Origin: JAVVVD01 sp036652795
GTDB lineage: Bacteria > Bacillota > Clostridia > Christensenellales > CAG-138
Length of the DNA stretch: 64,000 nt
Assembly: GCA_036652795.1 (NCBI GenBank)
Contig: JAVVVD010000003.1
Coordinates: 179,446 to 243,445 of the forward strand
Direction of reading: 5' to 3'
Shown here: positions 25,179 to 34,246 of the stretch, piece after piece
Layout of the letters: every line of letters begins with the position of its first letter
Numbering within the stretch: the first letter of the stretch is position 1
The notes under the pieces: generated by a model
Databases searched by the model: none
What the model saw: the letters and a program-made list of their open reading frames with translations, nothing else
Told to the model about the DNA's origin: nothing
Made by a program: the position numbers and the translations under genes

Positions 25179-25247
25179 GTTGTACTAAAGTGAAGATTAT
25201 TTATATAATCTAACTGAGCGATAAATCGGAATTTGGAGGAAATCATT

Positions 25248-25409
25248 ATGAAAAAAGGTATTGCAGTAGTAATAACAATCGTTGTCGGATATTTTGCTAC
25301 AGTTTTAGGCGCAGAACTTATAAATTGGCCACAGCTTGGACCTATTAGTGCAGTTGCAACGATGGGTGTATTCATTCTTAATGAAATTGAGAACAAAAAA
25401 GGCGAGTGA
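25248..25409 (+). CDS. Small membrane protein, 53 residues
   Basis: Starts MKKGIAVVITIVVGYFATVL and ends NEIENKKGE. GGAGG lies 7 nt upstream of the ATG. Two hydrophobic stretches (about 4-21 and 28-45) with Lys at the N-terminus and a charged tail suggest a two-helix membrane peptide with both ends inside. I do not recognise the family. It resembles small phage-like or toxin-like membrane peptides only in a general way, and no partner is evident. It is the first gene in the AT-richer segment after tRNA-Leu. Confidence 0.6.
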   Translation: MKKGIAVVITIVVGYFATVLGAELINWPQLGPISAVATMGVFILNEIENKKGE

Positions 25410-25645
25410 AATAAATTTCAGTTTATCGGATAGAAAATGAGCATAGGCCTCACTAAATCGCAAAAGCCTTTTTCCCAGCATTATCACCTAATAAGTTGGC
25501 AGGTTGCGGCGATGAAGCTTATGTGCTTTTATTGTGTTAAATGGAAATAGTTTTTATGCGGCAATTATGTGAGCTCTATTAGGTATCATATTGCCTTAAT
25601 TGTTGTAACACTTATCAAAAGTAATTCTATTTTATGGGGTGGATC

Positions 25646-26161
25646 ATGAAAATAGCTATACTTGGATATAGCGGCAGCGGAAAATCAACATTGGCAAAGC
25701 ACCTTGCAAGCACATACGATATCCCAGTCCTTTATCTTGATACGGTACAGTTTTTGCCATACTGGAGGGAGCGTGACCGAGATGAAGCGCGCGCTATTGT
25801 TGCGGAGTTTATGCAGCAAAAATCATGGGTAATAGACGGCAATTACGCCACTTTTCTCCAAGAAGAACGCTTAGCGCAGGCGGATTATATAATTTATTTG
25901 AATTTTCCGCGATTTGTTTGTCTTTGGCGTATTTTAAAAAGATATTGCAGATATAAAAATATTTCGCGTGAGAGCATCACGGACGACTGCAATGAGAAGA
26001 TTGACCTTGAGTTCATCTGGTGGGTGTTGTATGAAGGCAGAACACAAAGCAAGCGTAGGCACTACAAACAGATTGTCAACACATATAAGGGCAAGAGTAT
26101 TGTGCTTAAAAATCAAAAACAGCTTGACGAATTTATGAGCGCTCCATTCGATTTGAAGTAA
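25646..26161 (+). CDS. P-loop nucleotide kinase-like protein (FlaR/adenylate-kinase-like)
   Basis: 171 residues. Walker A GYSGSGKST is at residues 8-16, then VLYLDTVQFLPYWRERDRDE and WVIDGNYATFL, the pattern of proteins annotated 'DNA topology modulation protein FlaR' or adenylate-kinase related. The real activity of the family is uncertain; a small-molecule or nucleotide kinase is likely. ATG 25646 follows GGGGTGGATC. It stands alone, with a terminator at 26187, in a stretch of lower GC than the flanks, which suggests later acquisition. Confidence 0.8.
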   Translation: MKIAILGYSGSGKSTLAKHLASTYDIPVLYLDTVQFLPYWRERDRDEARAIVAEFMQQKSWVIDGNYATFLQEERLAQADYIIYLNFPRFVCLWRILKRYCRYKNISRESITDDCNEKIDLEFIWWVLYEGRTQSKRRHYKQIVNTYKGKSIVLKNQKQLDEFMSAPFDLK

Positions 26162-26186
26162 AAGTCAGTTTAACACAGCCACCACC

Positions 26187-26210
26187 AACCCCGCTATGCG
26201 GGGTTTATTT
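26187..26210 (+). terminator. Terminator after the P-loop gene
   Basis: Stem AACCCCGC / GCGGGGTT with a 3-nt loop, followed by TATTTGTT. Confidence 0.8.
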
Positions 26211-26318
26211 GTTAAACCACTACAGATGTACTATGCAAGAGAAATTGATAATACTATTAAAATAAAACCGTTAACTCAACTTGCTATTCCCCTATGGATG
26301 GATATGAAGGAGTCGTAT

Positions 26319-26849
26319 ATGGATCAGCCTAAAAACATCAGCAGCAAAAATACATATACACCAACGAATGATGGTCCTAAAGTCGTTGGACCACCAAATC
26401 AGAATGGTACTCAATTACCAAACACCCCAATACTGGAATATAAGCGATTTGAAAATGAGTACTCCCATAGAGGGGCCATAAAAGCTCAGGCATCCACCGC
26501 GCAAAAAGCATATCCCGTGCCAAATGTTAAGGTGGAGATATCCAAGCCCTTCCCATCCGGTGAGTATATTATAAGCACGCAGACAACAGACATATCCGGA
26601 CTTACCGAGCCTGTTGCGCTGCCTGCGCCTTCGGCAGAGTCGTCCACCTCACCTAACGACTCAAAGCCCCCGTATTTTTCATATAATTTAAGATTTACGC
26701 ACCCCGATTTTACCGAGGTGAGGATATACAATGTTCCTGTATTTGAGAATATAATCTCCATCCAACCGGTTGAACTTATACCAAAGGCAATAACGCCGTT
26801 GGGATTGGATGTTATCCAATACACCGTTCACGAGCCTGACGAGCTGTAA
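26319..26849 (+). CDS. Spore-protein-like: carboxypeptidase-regulatory-like domain
   Basis: 176 residues. A polar N-terminal half (Asn/Pro/Thr-rich, no signal peptide) precedes a beta-sandwich of the carboxypeptidase-regulatory type (VPNVKVEISKPFPSGEYIIS... RFTHPDFTEVRIYNVPVFEN... SIQPVEL). This module is normally fused in front of the SpoIID-like and peptidoglycan-binding domains of SleC-like spore cortex-lytic proteins; here it is a separate gene 13 bases ahead of that partner. ATG 26319 is chosen for AAGGAG 6 nt upstream. The lack of a secretion signal fits mother-cell or spore deposition. Confidence 0.6.
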   Translation: MDQPKNISSKNTYTPTNDGPKVVGPPNQNGTQLPNTPILEYKRFENEYSHRGAIKAQASTAQKAYPVPNVKVEISKPFPSGEYIISTQTTDISGLTEPVALPAPSAESSTSPNDSKPPYFSYNLRFTHPDFTEVRIYNVPVFENIISIQPVELIPKAITPLGLDVIQYTVHEPDEL

Positions 26850-26862
26850 AGGAGGTCAATAA

Positions 26863-28215
26863 ATGGCAATCTATGAAACGCCTGTTATACCAGAGACGAT
26901 AACCGTGCATCTTGGCAAGCCCGATCAGCCTGCTCCGAATGTTGAAGTGCCGTTTGTTGATTATATCAAAAATGTGGCCTCCAGCGAGATATATCCCACT
27001 TGGCCCGAGAATGCCATACGCGCAAACATCTATGCCCAGATCTCATTTGCGCTTAACCGCATTTACACTGAATGGTATAGATCCAAAGGATACAACTTCG
27101 ACATAACCAATTCAACACAATATGATCAGGCCTACGTGCAGGGCCGCGATATATTCGATAACATCAGCCGTACCGTTGATGAGCTTTTCAATGATTATGT
27201 TCAAAAGCATGGCAGTGTAGAACCATATTTCACACAATACTGCAACGGCACCACGTCAAAATGTCCTGGGCTATCGCAATGGGGCACGGTTCCTCTTGCC
27301 AAACAGGGGCTAAGCCCCTATCAGATACTAAAGCACTATTACGGCAACGATATCAATATCGTGTTCGACGCACCCGTTGAAAACATCCCCGAATCCTATC
27401 CGGGCATGCCTCTGAAATTAGGCATGGGCAGTAACGATATCAAGCAGATACAGGTACAGCTCAACCGCATACGCATGAATTATCCTGCCATCCCGCGTAT
27501 AAACTATGTTGACGGCGTATTCGGCGTTGAAACGCAAAGCGCGGTTAAAGCTTTTCAGAATATATTTCAGCTTGCATCGGACGGCATAGTAGGCAAAAGC
27601 ACATGGTATAAGATCAAAGAGATATATACCGGCGTAAAGCGGCTGAGTGAACTTACCTCCGAGGGAATAAAGCACGGTGAATTTGCGCCTGTTGTGGTCA
27701 CAGAGCTAATACCAGGTACCGTCAGCAACGATGTTCGCACAATACAATACTACCTGTCTGTGATCGGTTACTTCAACAACAATATCCCCATTATTGACAT
27801 TGACGGGGTATACGGGCCCGAAACCGTAAATGCCGTAAAGCAATTTCAATCGTACTACGGCTTACCCATTACGGGCGTAGTTGATGCGAATACGTGGAAA
27901 ACAATGTGGAAAATATATAATGATACGCTTAAATCAATACCGCCGTCGTTTTATCAGAACGCCGCCGTACTATATCCAGGATATTTTCTTAAAATAGGTA
28001 TGGAAAACGATGATGTGAAAAAAATGCAGGGCTACCTCAACGCCGTTGCCAAGGCATACCCCGCTATCCCCAAGGTTGATCCCACCGGATACTTTGGTGA
28101 AAAAACCCTATCCTCCGTCAAAGCGTTTCAAAGGCAGTTTGATCTGCCGGAATCCGGTATCGTTGGCCCTGCCACATGGGGCAAGCTCGCCATACAGTAC
28201 GACAAGCTGCGCTGA
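26863..28215 (+). CDS. SleC-like spore cortex-lytic protein: SpoIID-like domain plus three peptidoglycan-binding repeats
   Basis: 450 residues without a signal peptide. Residues 1-170 form a SpoIID-like domain (PFVDYIKNVASSEIYPTWPE, ANIYAQISFALNRIYTEWY, GLSQWGTVPLAKQGLSPYQI). Three PG_binding_1 repeats follow: about 183-260 (GVFGVETQSAVKAFQ), 275-355 (GVYGPETVNAVKQFQ) and 368-447 (GYFGEKTLSSVKAFQ). This matches clostridial SleC-like germination proteins, which act on spore cortex peptidoglycan after processing. RBS AGGAGG precedes the ATG; the preceding gene supplies the module that is usually fused. Catalytic activity is inferred from family membership. Confidence 0.82.
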   Translation: MAIYETPVIPETITVHLGKPDQPAPNVEVPFVDYIKNVASSEIYPTWPENAIRANIYAQISFALNRIYTEWYRSKGYNFDITNSTQYDQAYVQGRDIFDNISRTVDELFNDYVQKHGSVEPYFTQYCNGTTSKCPGLSQWGTVPLAKQGLSPYQILKHYYGNDINIVFDAPVENIPESYPGMPLKLGMGSNDIKQIQVQLNRIRMNYPAIPRINYVDGVFGVETQSAVKAFQNIFQLASDGIVGKSTWYKIKEIYTGVKRLSELTSEGIKHGEFAPVVVTELIPGTVSNDVRTIQYYLSVIGYFNNNIPIIDIDGVYGPETVNAVKQFQSYYGLPITGVVDANTWKTMWKIYNDTLKSIPPSFYQNAAVLYPGYFLKIGMENDDVKKMQGYLNAVAKAYPAIPKVDPTGYFGEKTLSSVKAFQRQFDLPESGIVGPATWGKLAIQYDKLR

Positions 28216-28247
28216 AATCTATGCATCGCACATATCGCGCAAATTGG

Positions 28248-28922
28248 CTAGCAGCGCGCCGTCACATTTGGTTGGATTACACTCACACACCCGGCAAGTT
28301 CCTTTATCCGCATAGGAGTATATGGTAAAAGGCCGTTTAAAAAGGCGTCATCTCCATCCTGTTGGCGGTAAAGCTGCAATGCCCAAAGCGATAGCTCCGG
28401 CACAGCCTTTGCCATATACAATAGCTCTTTTTCGGAGAGCTGCGGCACAACGGTTGTTCGCAGCTCGTAGTCGACCCCTGAGCTTATCAATATATCAAGA
28501 CTTTTGCGCACCCCCGCAGAGCTGACCCCGCATATTGACTCGTATCCCTCAAACGGCGCCTTATAGTCCATTGCCACATAGTCGACAAGTTTCGCCTCCA
28601 GCAGATCGCTCAACACATCCGGATTGCTGCCGTTGGTATCAAGCTTTATGCGATAGCTCAGCTTTTTAGCCATATCCATCCACCGCGCAAGGTCGCGCTG
28701 CATTGTCGGTTCGCCGCCCGAAAATACAACGCCATCGATAAGCCCTGCGCGTTTTTTCAAAAACGCGCCAACCTCCGCTTCGTCAAGCAATTGCGGTTTA
28801 TCCAGTATATGGCGATTATGGCAGTAAAAGCAGCGGTAAGAGCAGCCGGCCGTGAATATCACGGCCGCAAGGCAGCCCGGAAAATCCAGCGTGCTATTTT
28901 TTTGCAGCCCAGCTATTTGCAC
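28248..28922 (-). CDS. nrdG: Anaerobic ribonucleotide reductase activating protein
   Basis: 224 residues. Radical SAM motif CSYRCFYC (residues 27-34) in TAGCSYRCFYCHNRH; the start QIAGLQKNSTLDFPG is typical of clostridial NrdG. It generates the glycyl radical on NrdD using SAM. GTG start at 28922 overlaps the last 10 bases of nrdD, so the two are translationally coupled. It converges on the SleC-like gene with only 32 bases between stops and no obvious terminator. Confidence 0.93.
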   Translation of the reverse strand: MQIAGLQKNSTLDFPGCLAAVIFTAGCSYRCFYCHNRHILDKPQLLDEAEVGAFLKKRAGLIDGVVFSGGEPTMQRDLARWMDMAKKLSYRIKLDTNGSNPDVLSDLLEAKLVDYVAMDYKAPFEGYESICGVSSAGVRKSLDILISSGVDYELRTTVVPQLSEKELLYMAKAVPELSLWALQLYRQQDGDDAFLNGLLPYTPMRIKELAGCVSVIQPNVTARC

Positions 28923-31018
28923 AGCGCTTCATCCTTCAACACATACTTTACCCGTTCGCTGTATTCCTCGCGCTTACCCTTATGGAAGTTTTGCACAGGG
29001 CGCAGATATCCCACAACACGGCTCCATACCTCGGCATCGCCGCCGCATTCCGGGCAGGTAAAATGCTCGCCATCGATATAGCCGTGGTTGGGGCAGATTG
29101 AAAACGTTGGCGTCAGCGAGATATACGGCAGCTTATAGTTGGTAAACACCTTGCGAATTAGCTCTTTAGCTATGCGTATATCCGGTATGCGCTCGCCAAG
29201 ATACAGGTGCAGCACAGTGCCGCCTGTATAGCGGCTTTGCAGCTCATCCTGCAGATCAAGCGTTTGAAATATATCATCCGTAAATCCAACCGGAAGCTGT
29301 GTTGAGTTGGTGTAGTACGGCACATCTGCGCTGCCCGCGCAGATGATATCTGGGTACTGCTCACGATCCAGCTTTGCAAGCCTATAGCTTGTGCCCTCGG
29401 CAGGCGTGGCCTCTAAATTATAAAAATGGCCTGTTTCCTCCTGGATTATTGTCATCTGGGTGCGCAGATAATCCATTACCTCTATGGCGAAGCTTTGTCC
29501 CTTATCGCTTGTAAGATTTGTTCCATCGCCAAACAGGTTCTCACACGCCTCATTCATTCCTATTATGCCTATCGTATTAAAATGGTTGTACCAGTACTGC
29601 CCCGTCCGCTCATACACATTGCGCAGATAATTTGTAGCATATGGGTACAGTCCGCGCGCAGATTGAGTCTCTATCACCTTACGCTTTATCTCAAGACTGT
29701 TTTTGGCTATCTGCACCATGCGCCACAGCCGCGCAAAAAACTCCTCGCGGCTTTTGGATTTATACGCTATGCGCGGCAGATTTATTGTTACTACTCCTAT
29801 TGAGCCTGTAAGCGGGTTAGAGCCGAAAAGTCCACCTCCGCGTTTTCTTAATTCCTTCGTATCCAGTCGAAGTCGGCAGCACATCGACAGCGCATCCTCC
29901 GGCGACAGATCCGAATTGATATAATTCGAAAAATATGGTATGCCGTATTTGCATGTAATTTCCATAAACTTATCCACGACCGGGCTGTCCCATGCCAAAT
30001 CCTGCGTTACATTTATTGTTGGTATTGGGAATGTGAACACACGGCCCTTGGCGTCTCCATCCAGCATAACGTCGCAAAACGCTTCGTTAAACATATCCAT
30101 CTCTGTCTGAAAATCGCCATAATGCGCATCTATAAGCTTACCACCTATTATCACGCACTGATCCTTGAGCGTGCGTGGAGCTACGATATCGAAAGTAAGG
30201 TTTGAAAACGGGCACTGGAAGCCCACGCGGGTGGGCACATTTACGTTAAATATAAATTCCTGTAGCGCCTGTTTTACCTGTTTTTTTGTAAGCCCATCAT
30301 AGCGGATAAATGGTGCGCAATAGGTGTCGATAGATGACCATGCCTGTGCGCCCGCCGTTTCGCCCTGCGTGGTAAAGGTTGAATTAACTATCTGTCCCAG
30401 GAATGAGCGCAGATGCTTCGGCGGTGAGGATTCCACCTTGCCGCCCACGCCGCCAAACCCATCCATAAGCAATTGCCTAAGATCCCAGCCTGCGCAATAT
30501 GGGCCGAAGAAGCCCAGATCATGCAGGTGTATATCGCCGGCAACATGCGCCGAGCGCACCTCGTCCGGATATATTTCGTGCAGCCAGTACTGCTTTGTAA
30601 ATGTTTCACGCACATAGTTGTTCATGCCATTTATTGATTTTTGAGTATTGGCATTTTCTTGTATCTGCCAGTCGCGATCATCCAGATAATTTGAAAACAT
30701 GTTTATCGTTGCGCCTATGAGCGCATTGCTCTCTCTCGCGCTGCGCCGCTTTTCACGGTATAGTATAAAGGCCTTCGCCGTCTTTGCATGTCCGCGCTCT
30801 ATAAGTATTTTTTCAACAGCGTCCTGTATTGTTTCAACATCCGCCGATTCCTCCGTCGTTCGCGCCGCAATGTATTCGCTCACCTCATAGGAAAGCGCTT
30901 GCGCCGTGGCAAAATCATCGCCGCCAACAGCCACCGCCGCCTTGTATATCGCCCATGTTATCTTTTCTTGACAAAATGGCACCGTACCCCCACTGCGCTT
31001 GCGGACTTGCGTTATCAT
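28913..31018 (-). CDS. nrdD: Anaerobic ribonucleoside-triphosphate reductase, class III
   Basis: 701 residues. N-terminal ATP-cone (RSGGTVPFCQEKITWAIYKAA, about 8-95), long ten-stranded barrel, a C-terminal zinc site (CPNHGYIDGEHFTCPECGG) and glycyl radical motif RVVGYLRPVQNFHKGK close to the C-terminus. It makes dNTPs under anaerobiosis, the oxygen-sensitive step activated by NrdG. RBS GAGG is 7 nt before the ATG. The promoter region holds two NrdR boxes, so the pair should be repressed by NrdR when dATP is plentiful. Confidence 0.97.
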   Translation of the reverse strand: MITQVRKRSGGTVPFCQEKITWAIYKAAVAVGGDDFATAQALSYEVSEYIAARTTEESADVETIQDAVEKILIERGHAKTAKAFILYREKRRSARESNALIGATINMFSNYLDDRDWQIQENANTQKSINGMNNYVRETFTKQYWLHEIYPDEVRSAHVAGDIHLHDLGFFGPYCAGWDLRQLLMDGFGGVGGKVESSPPKHLRSFLGQIVNSTFTTQGETAGAQAWSSIDTYCAPFIRYDGLTKKQVKQALQEFIFNVNVPTRVGFQCPFSNLTFDIVAPRTLKDQCVIIGGKLIDAHYGDFQTEMDMFNEAFCDVMLDGDAKGRVFTFPIPTINVTQDLAWDSPVVDKFMEITCKYGIPYFSNYINSDLSPEDALSMCCRLRLDTKELRKRGGGLFGSNPLTGSIGVVTINLPRIAYKSKSREEFFARLWRMVQIAKNSLEIKRKVIETQSARGLYPYATNYLRNVYERTGQYWYNHFNTIGIIGMNEACENLFGDGTNLTSDKGQSFAIEVMDYLRTQMTIIQEETGHFYNLEATPAEGTSYRLAKLDREQYPDIICAGSADVPYYTNSTQLPVGFTDDIFQTLDLQDELQSRYTGGTVLHLYLGERIPDIRIAKELIRKVFTNYKLPYISLTPTFSICPNHGYIDGEHFTCPECGGDAEVWSRVVGYLRPVQNFHKGKREEYSERVKYVLKDEALCK

Positions 31019-31114
31019 TTGTATTCCTCACTTTCAAAATAAGAAAATCAGCATTTATAGCGGCATAATCCAAGAGCTCACCCGATCCATCCCATTAGAT
31101 ATGCTAATATATTT

Positions 31115-31130
31115 ACACAATATTTTGTAT
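31115..31130. promoter_or_regulatory. NrdR box 1 (promoter-distal)
   Basis: ACACAATATTTTGTAT matches the NrdR consensus (ACACwATATwTwGTGT) closely. It lies downstream of the predicted start of transcription of nrdD. Confidence 0.85.
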
Positions 31131-31146
31131 TGCAGTTTCGCTTTCA

Positions 31147-31162
31147 ACACCACATATTGTAC
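31147..31162. promoter_or_regulatory. NrdR box 2, overlapping the -10
   Basis: ACACCACATATTGTAC matches about 12 of 16 consensus positions and covers the -10 at 31156-31161. Its centre is exactly 32 bp from box 1, three helical turns, the spacing usual for NrdR box pairs. Confidence 0.8.
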
Positions 31163-31184
31163 TTCTCGTGCAGAAAGTTGTCAA
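31156..31184 (-). promoter_or_regulatory. nrdDG promoter
   Basis: On the minus strand: TTGACA (31184-31179), 17-bp spacer, TACAAT (31161-31156). Start near 31149, giving a leader of about 130 nt. Confidence 0.82.
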
Positions 31185-31269
31185 TCGCATTTGCCGCCTC
31201 AAGCATAATAATATAATATGGACTTTGCACCTATGGCAACAGAATCACGGCCTTAGTAGTTGGACTTGA

Positions 31270-31479
31270 GACGACGCAGCATATAGGTATAACCCTCATC
31301 CGCAATGTTTTATATGCAACTACGAAGAAAACGGCGTCGCCTACATATGCCGCAACGAAGCCTTGTTAGTCTATACAGAGTTTGCTTTAAGTACTGTGGC
31401 GGTATACCGTGATCCATATAATATCGCGCGCTATTATTTTAACGTGCAAAGCGTTATCGCGCCCACAGCTGAGCTATGA
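31270..31479 (+). other. Open segment of 69 codons without a start, possible gene remnant
   Basis: The frame between TGA at 31267 and TGA at 31477 reads like protein (for example CNYEENGVAYICRNEALL) but has no ATG and no RBS. It ends just inside the -10 region of the MFS gene. It may be a decayed gene or chance. The flanking 31185-31269 shows nothing recognisable. Confidence 0.25.
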
Positions 31480-31485
31480 TATACT
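31475..31485 (+). promoter_or_regulatory. -10 region of the MFS gene, very close to its ATG
   Basis: Overlapping TATGAT (31475-31480) and TATACT (31480-31485) lie 7-12 bases before ATG 31493, and there is no Shine-Dalgarno. This would give a leaderless or near-leaderless mRNA. The -35 is weak. Confidence 0.45.
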
Positions 31486-31492
31486 TAACTAC

Positions 31493-32650
31493 ATGAAGAT
31501 AAAGCTTGCCGTACTCTCTATTTGTTTTGTAACGCTTATATACCTTGTTGTATCGGTAGCCGTAGCCGGCCTGCTTGCCGCATTTCCTCAGGTAGCAGAG
31601 GGTACGGTGATGCTTGTGCTCACGCTTCCTGCGCTAAGCGCGATAATCGGCATAGGTCTAGCTGCGCTGCTCGCACCGTTTTGCTCACATAAAACGCTTG
31701 TTTTGTGTGGCCTAGGCGTACTGCTGTGCGCCGGTGTGGCAAGCCTGCTGTTACCTCAAAATCTATGCGTACTCATCTGTGCCGGCGCGGCAATGGGCAT
31801 AGCCTATGGTCTGCTGGCCACAATGTACCCACTGCTGGTGGACGCGCATTTTTCAGGTGCGCAGCGCACCTCTGTTATGGGTATTGCGGCCGGCATGATC
31901 CAGCTTGGGCGATTGATTACCGTACTCATAGGCGGTTTTTTGGCCGATATCAGTTGGAATTATGTTTATCTTACTTTTATTTTAGTTGTGGCTGCGATTG
32001 TTATCGTATTGCTTTGTTTGCCAAAGGATCTGCCTGCGCGCGACGGCGCAGTATCTCCGTCCACCCCCAAGGCAAGGTTATGGAAAAACAAGGTCGTATG
32101 GCGCATGTGCGCAGTCGGTTTTGCATTTACGGTAATATATTTTTTAAATGTCACTCACGCTTCATTATACATTGAGGGCTATGGCCTTGGTACGGCCGCA
32201 GCCACAGGATTGCTTAGCGCAATAACCTCAGGCATAGCGGGAGTTATGTCCTTTTTGTTCGCAAAGCTGTTCCGTTTTACCGGCCGCTTCACATTTGCCA
32301 TAGCATTCCTCGTTATGGGCGCAGGTTACATGATCGCCGGACTTTACGTTTCGCTTGCGGCCATATCCGCAGGGCTTGCCGCAGCGGCCGTTGGCATAGC
32401 GCTGTTTTCGCCATACCTGATGCTTGAAGCTACCTCAGCGGATAAATTCAACGCGCCCGCCGCCACTGCCATAATACTCACGGCGGTCAATATTGGCTAT
32501 TTCATTTCGCCTAACATCACCGCCGGCATAGGCGCACTGCTGGGCGATGGCAGCCCTGCCGACATATTCCTCTTTGCCGGTATAGCAGCCGTAGCGTGCG
32601 CGCTTCTTTCATTTGCAATCAATTGCCGCAAGGTGCGCAAGCCCGCATAG
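31493..32650 (+). CDS. MFS transporter (12-helix)
   Basis: About 385 residues with some 12 hydrophobic helices in two halves joined by a polar loop near residue 185 (LPARDGAVSPSTPKARLWKN). Small-residue-rich helices and the early ADISWNYVYL segment are typical of major facilitator drug or metabolite exporters. The start at MKIKLAVLS is chosen because it sits at the first membrane helix; an ATG 28 codons upstream would add unrelated residues. No SD is visible. Substrate unknown. Confidence 0.82.
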   Translation: MKIKLAVLSICFVTLIYLVVSVAVAGLLAAFPQVAEGTVMLVLTLPALSAIIGIGLAALLAPFCSHKTLVLCGLGVLLCAGVASLLLPQNLCVLICAGAAMGIAYGLLATMYPLLVDAHFSGAQRTSVMGIAAGMIQLGRLITVLIGGFLADISWNYVYLTFILVVAAIVIVLLCLPKDLPARDGAVSPSTPKARLWKNKVVWRMCAVGFAFTVIYFLNVTHASLYIEGYGLGTAAATGLLSAITSGIAGVMSFLFAKLFRFTGRFTFAIAFLVMGAGYMIAGLYVSLAAISAGLAAAAVGIALFSPYLMLEATSADKFNAPAATAIILTAVNIGYFISPNITAGIGALLGDGSPADIFLFAGIAAVACALLSFAINCRKVRKPA

Positions 32651-32795
32651 CACACTCGGTTGCACGCGTATGCTTAAATTCCGTTTTTCTACGCGTATTA
32701 AATATCTTTGTAATCAACAAGGGCGCTAAAAAACCGTCCCTTACGCATATTATTTGATTAAGATCATAAAACACAGTACATGGGGGTAAAATGCA

Positions 32796-33929
32796 ATGTC
32801 CGACCTGTTTGAATATATAAAGTGGCGCGGAGATCTTACGCTTGCGCACACACCTTTTAACGAAGTAGATAGCCTAATACTCTGCCGGCTCTCCTATCTG
32901 CCCTGGGATGGTATAGTGCCCGCCAGCTTTAAATCCCCTATATCAATTGCGGATGCGGCCGAAAAATGTCTCTCTCTGCTTGGCGCTGATGGAGATGGCC
33001 GCAAGGTACATCTCAAGGCCGATGAGCTGCTGCTGCGTGAGCTTGCGCAAAGTGAACGCTTTGGAGCAATGTATCTTGCCGGTTATACGAATATAGTGGA
33101 TATAGCTGAGCAAAAGCAATTTTCCGCAATAAGCATTATTGTAAGCGGTGCCGCATACATCGCGTTTCGCGGCACTGACGGCACATTGGTTGGCTGGAAG
33201 GAGGACTTCAACATGAGCTTTGAATCCGCCGTGCCAGCCCAACTTGCAGCCGTGGATTATCTAACAGCCGCCGCCGGAGCTATACGCGGTCAATTGCGCG
33301 TTGGCGGCCACTCCAAGGGCGGCAATCTCGCGGTATATGCTGCGGCGTTCTGCAAGCCCTCGATACAGCGTCGCATAGTCGACGTATACAATAACGACGG
33401 ACCTGGTTTTTCGGCTGAGGTACTCAAAGCCCCCGGCTTTTCCATTATAGATAGCAAAGTGCATACATTCGTACCCCAATCCTCCGTAGTAGGTATGTTG
33501 CTTGAGCATGATGAGGATTTTGTGGCGGTACACAGCACGCAAAAGGGTCTGATGCAGCACGATATATATTCATGGGACGTAACGCACAACGCCCTAGTAT
33601 ATGTAAGCGGCGTTACCCGTAGCAGCCAGTTCATAGACATTACGCTCAAGGACTGGCTAACCGGTATGCAGCCCGAGCTTAGGCAAAAGCTGATTGACGC
33701 CGCATATGACATACTCGCTTCCTCCGACGCTACAACGCTATCAGAGCTTTTCAAGGGCAAAAACACCATGGCTATACTCAAGTCCCTCACCAATATAGAC
33801 GATACAACGCGCAAGCTTCTTGGGCAGGCCATGGATATACTCGTATCCTCCATCAAAAAAACAACTCCATTGGCGCTGGATAAGCTGTTCAAGCGTCAGT
33901 CAGACGCGCCAATCATGCTGGAATCTTAG
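32796..33929 (+). CDS. DUF2974 (Mbeg1-like) alpha/beta hydrolase
   Basis: 377 residues. MSDLFEYIKWRGDLTLAHTPFNEVDSLILCRLSYL is the family N-terminus. The nucleophile elbow is GGHSKGG (about residues 168-174, Ser170), and the conserved YNNDGPGF follows about 30 residues later; a catalytic His is likely in the C-terminal part. Cytoplasmic lipase/esterase fold, substrate unknown; the family is widespread in gut Firmicutes. GGGGGT lies 8 nt upstream of the ATG, though TAAAAT there could also be a -10. Confidence 0.85.
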   Translation: MSDLFEYIKWRGDLTLAHTPFNEVDSLILCRLSYLPWDGIVPASFKSPISIADAAEKCLSLLGADGDGRKVHLKADELLLRELAQSERFGAMYLAGYTNIVDIAEQKQFSAISIIVSGAAYIAFRGTDGTLVGWKEDFNMSFESAVPAQLAAVDYLTAAAGAIRGQLRVGGHSKGGNLAVYAAAFCKPSIQRRIVDVYNNDGPGFSAEVLKAPGFSIIDSKVHTFVPQSSVVGMLLEHDEDFVAVHSTQKGLMQHDIYSWDVTHNALVYVSGVTRSSQFIDITLKDWLTGMQPELRQKLIDAAYDILASSDATTLSELFKGKNTMAILKSLTNIDDTTRKLLGQAMDILVSSIKKTTPLALDKLFKRQSDAPIMLES

Positions 33930-34246
33930 GCGCTTTTGCGTTTGACTTGCATAGCTCCAAGCATTAACGCACCATCATTAAAGATTTGGTCCGATAAGGA
34001 TGTTTTCCCATCCTTAATAATTGCCGCTAAATATGTTTATCATATTGTGCGGCTTTTTCACTCCTTCAAGATCAAGCGTATAGCTTTAGTATGCATCAAA
34101 CAACGAAAACGAAGCTGCCGCAATAGGAAGCGTTGCGATGAGATAATATACACGATATACCTTACCTGCAAAATTATCTCCTGCATTTCATATAAACGTG
34201 CAAAGTAGGTGGCTTTTATATAATTTCACAAAGGGGGATTTTCAAT
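33930..34246. other. Gene-poor stretch between the DUF2974 gene and the DUF3795 remnant
   Basis: Apart from a hairpin at 33995-34016 I see no gene. The base composition is richer in A/T than the neighbours. Confidence 0.5.
33995..34016 (+). terminator. Probable terminator after the DUF2974 gene
   Basis: Stem TAAGGATG / CATCCTTA with a 6-nt loop, followed by ATAATTG; the U tract is weak. Confidence 0.5.
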
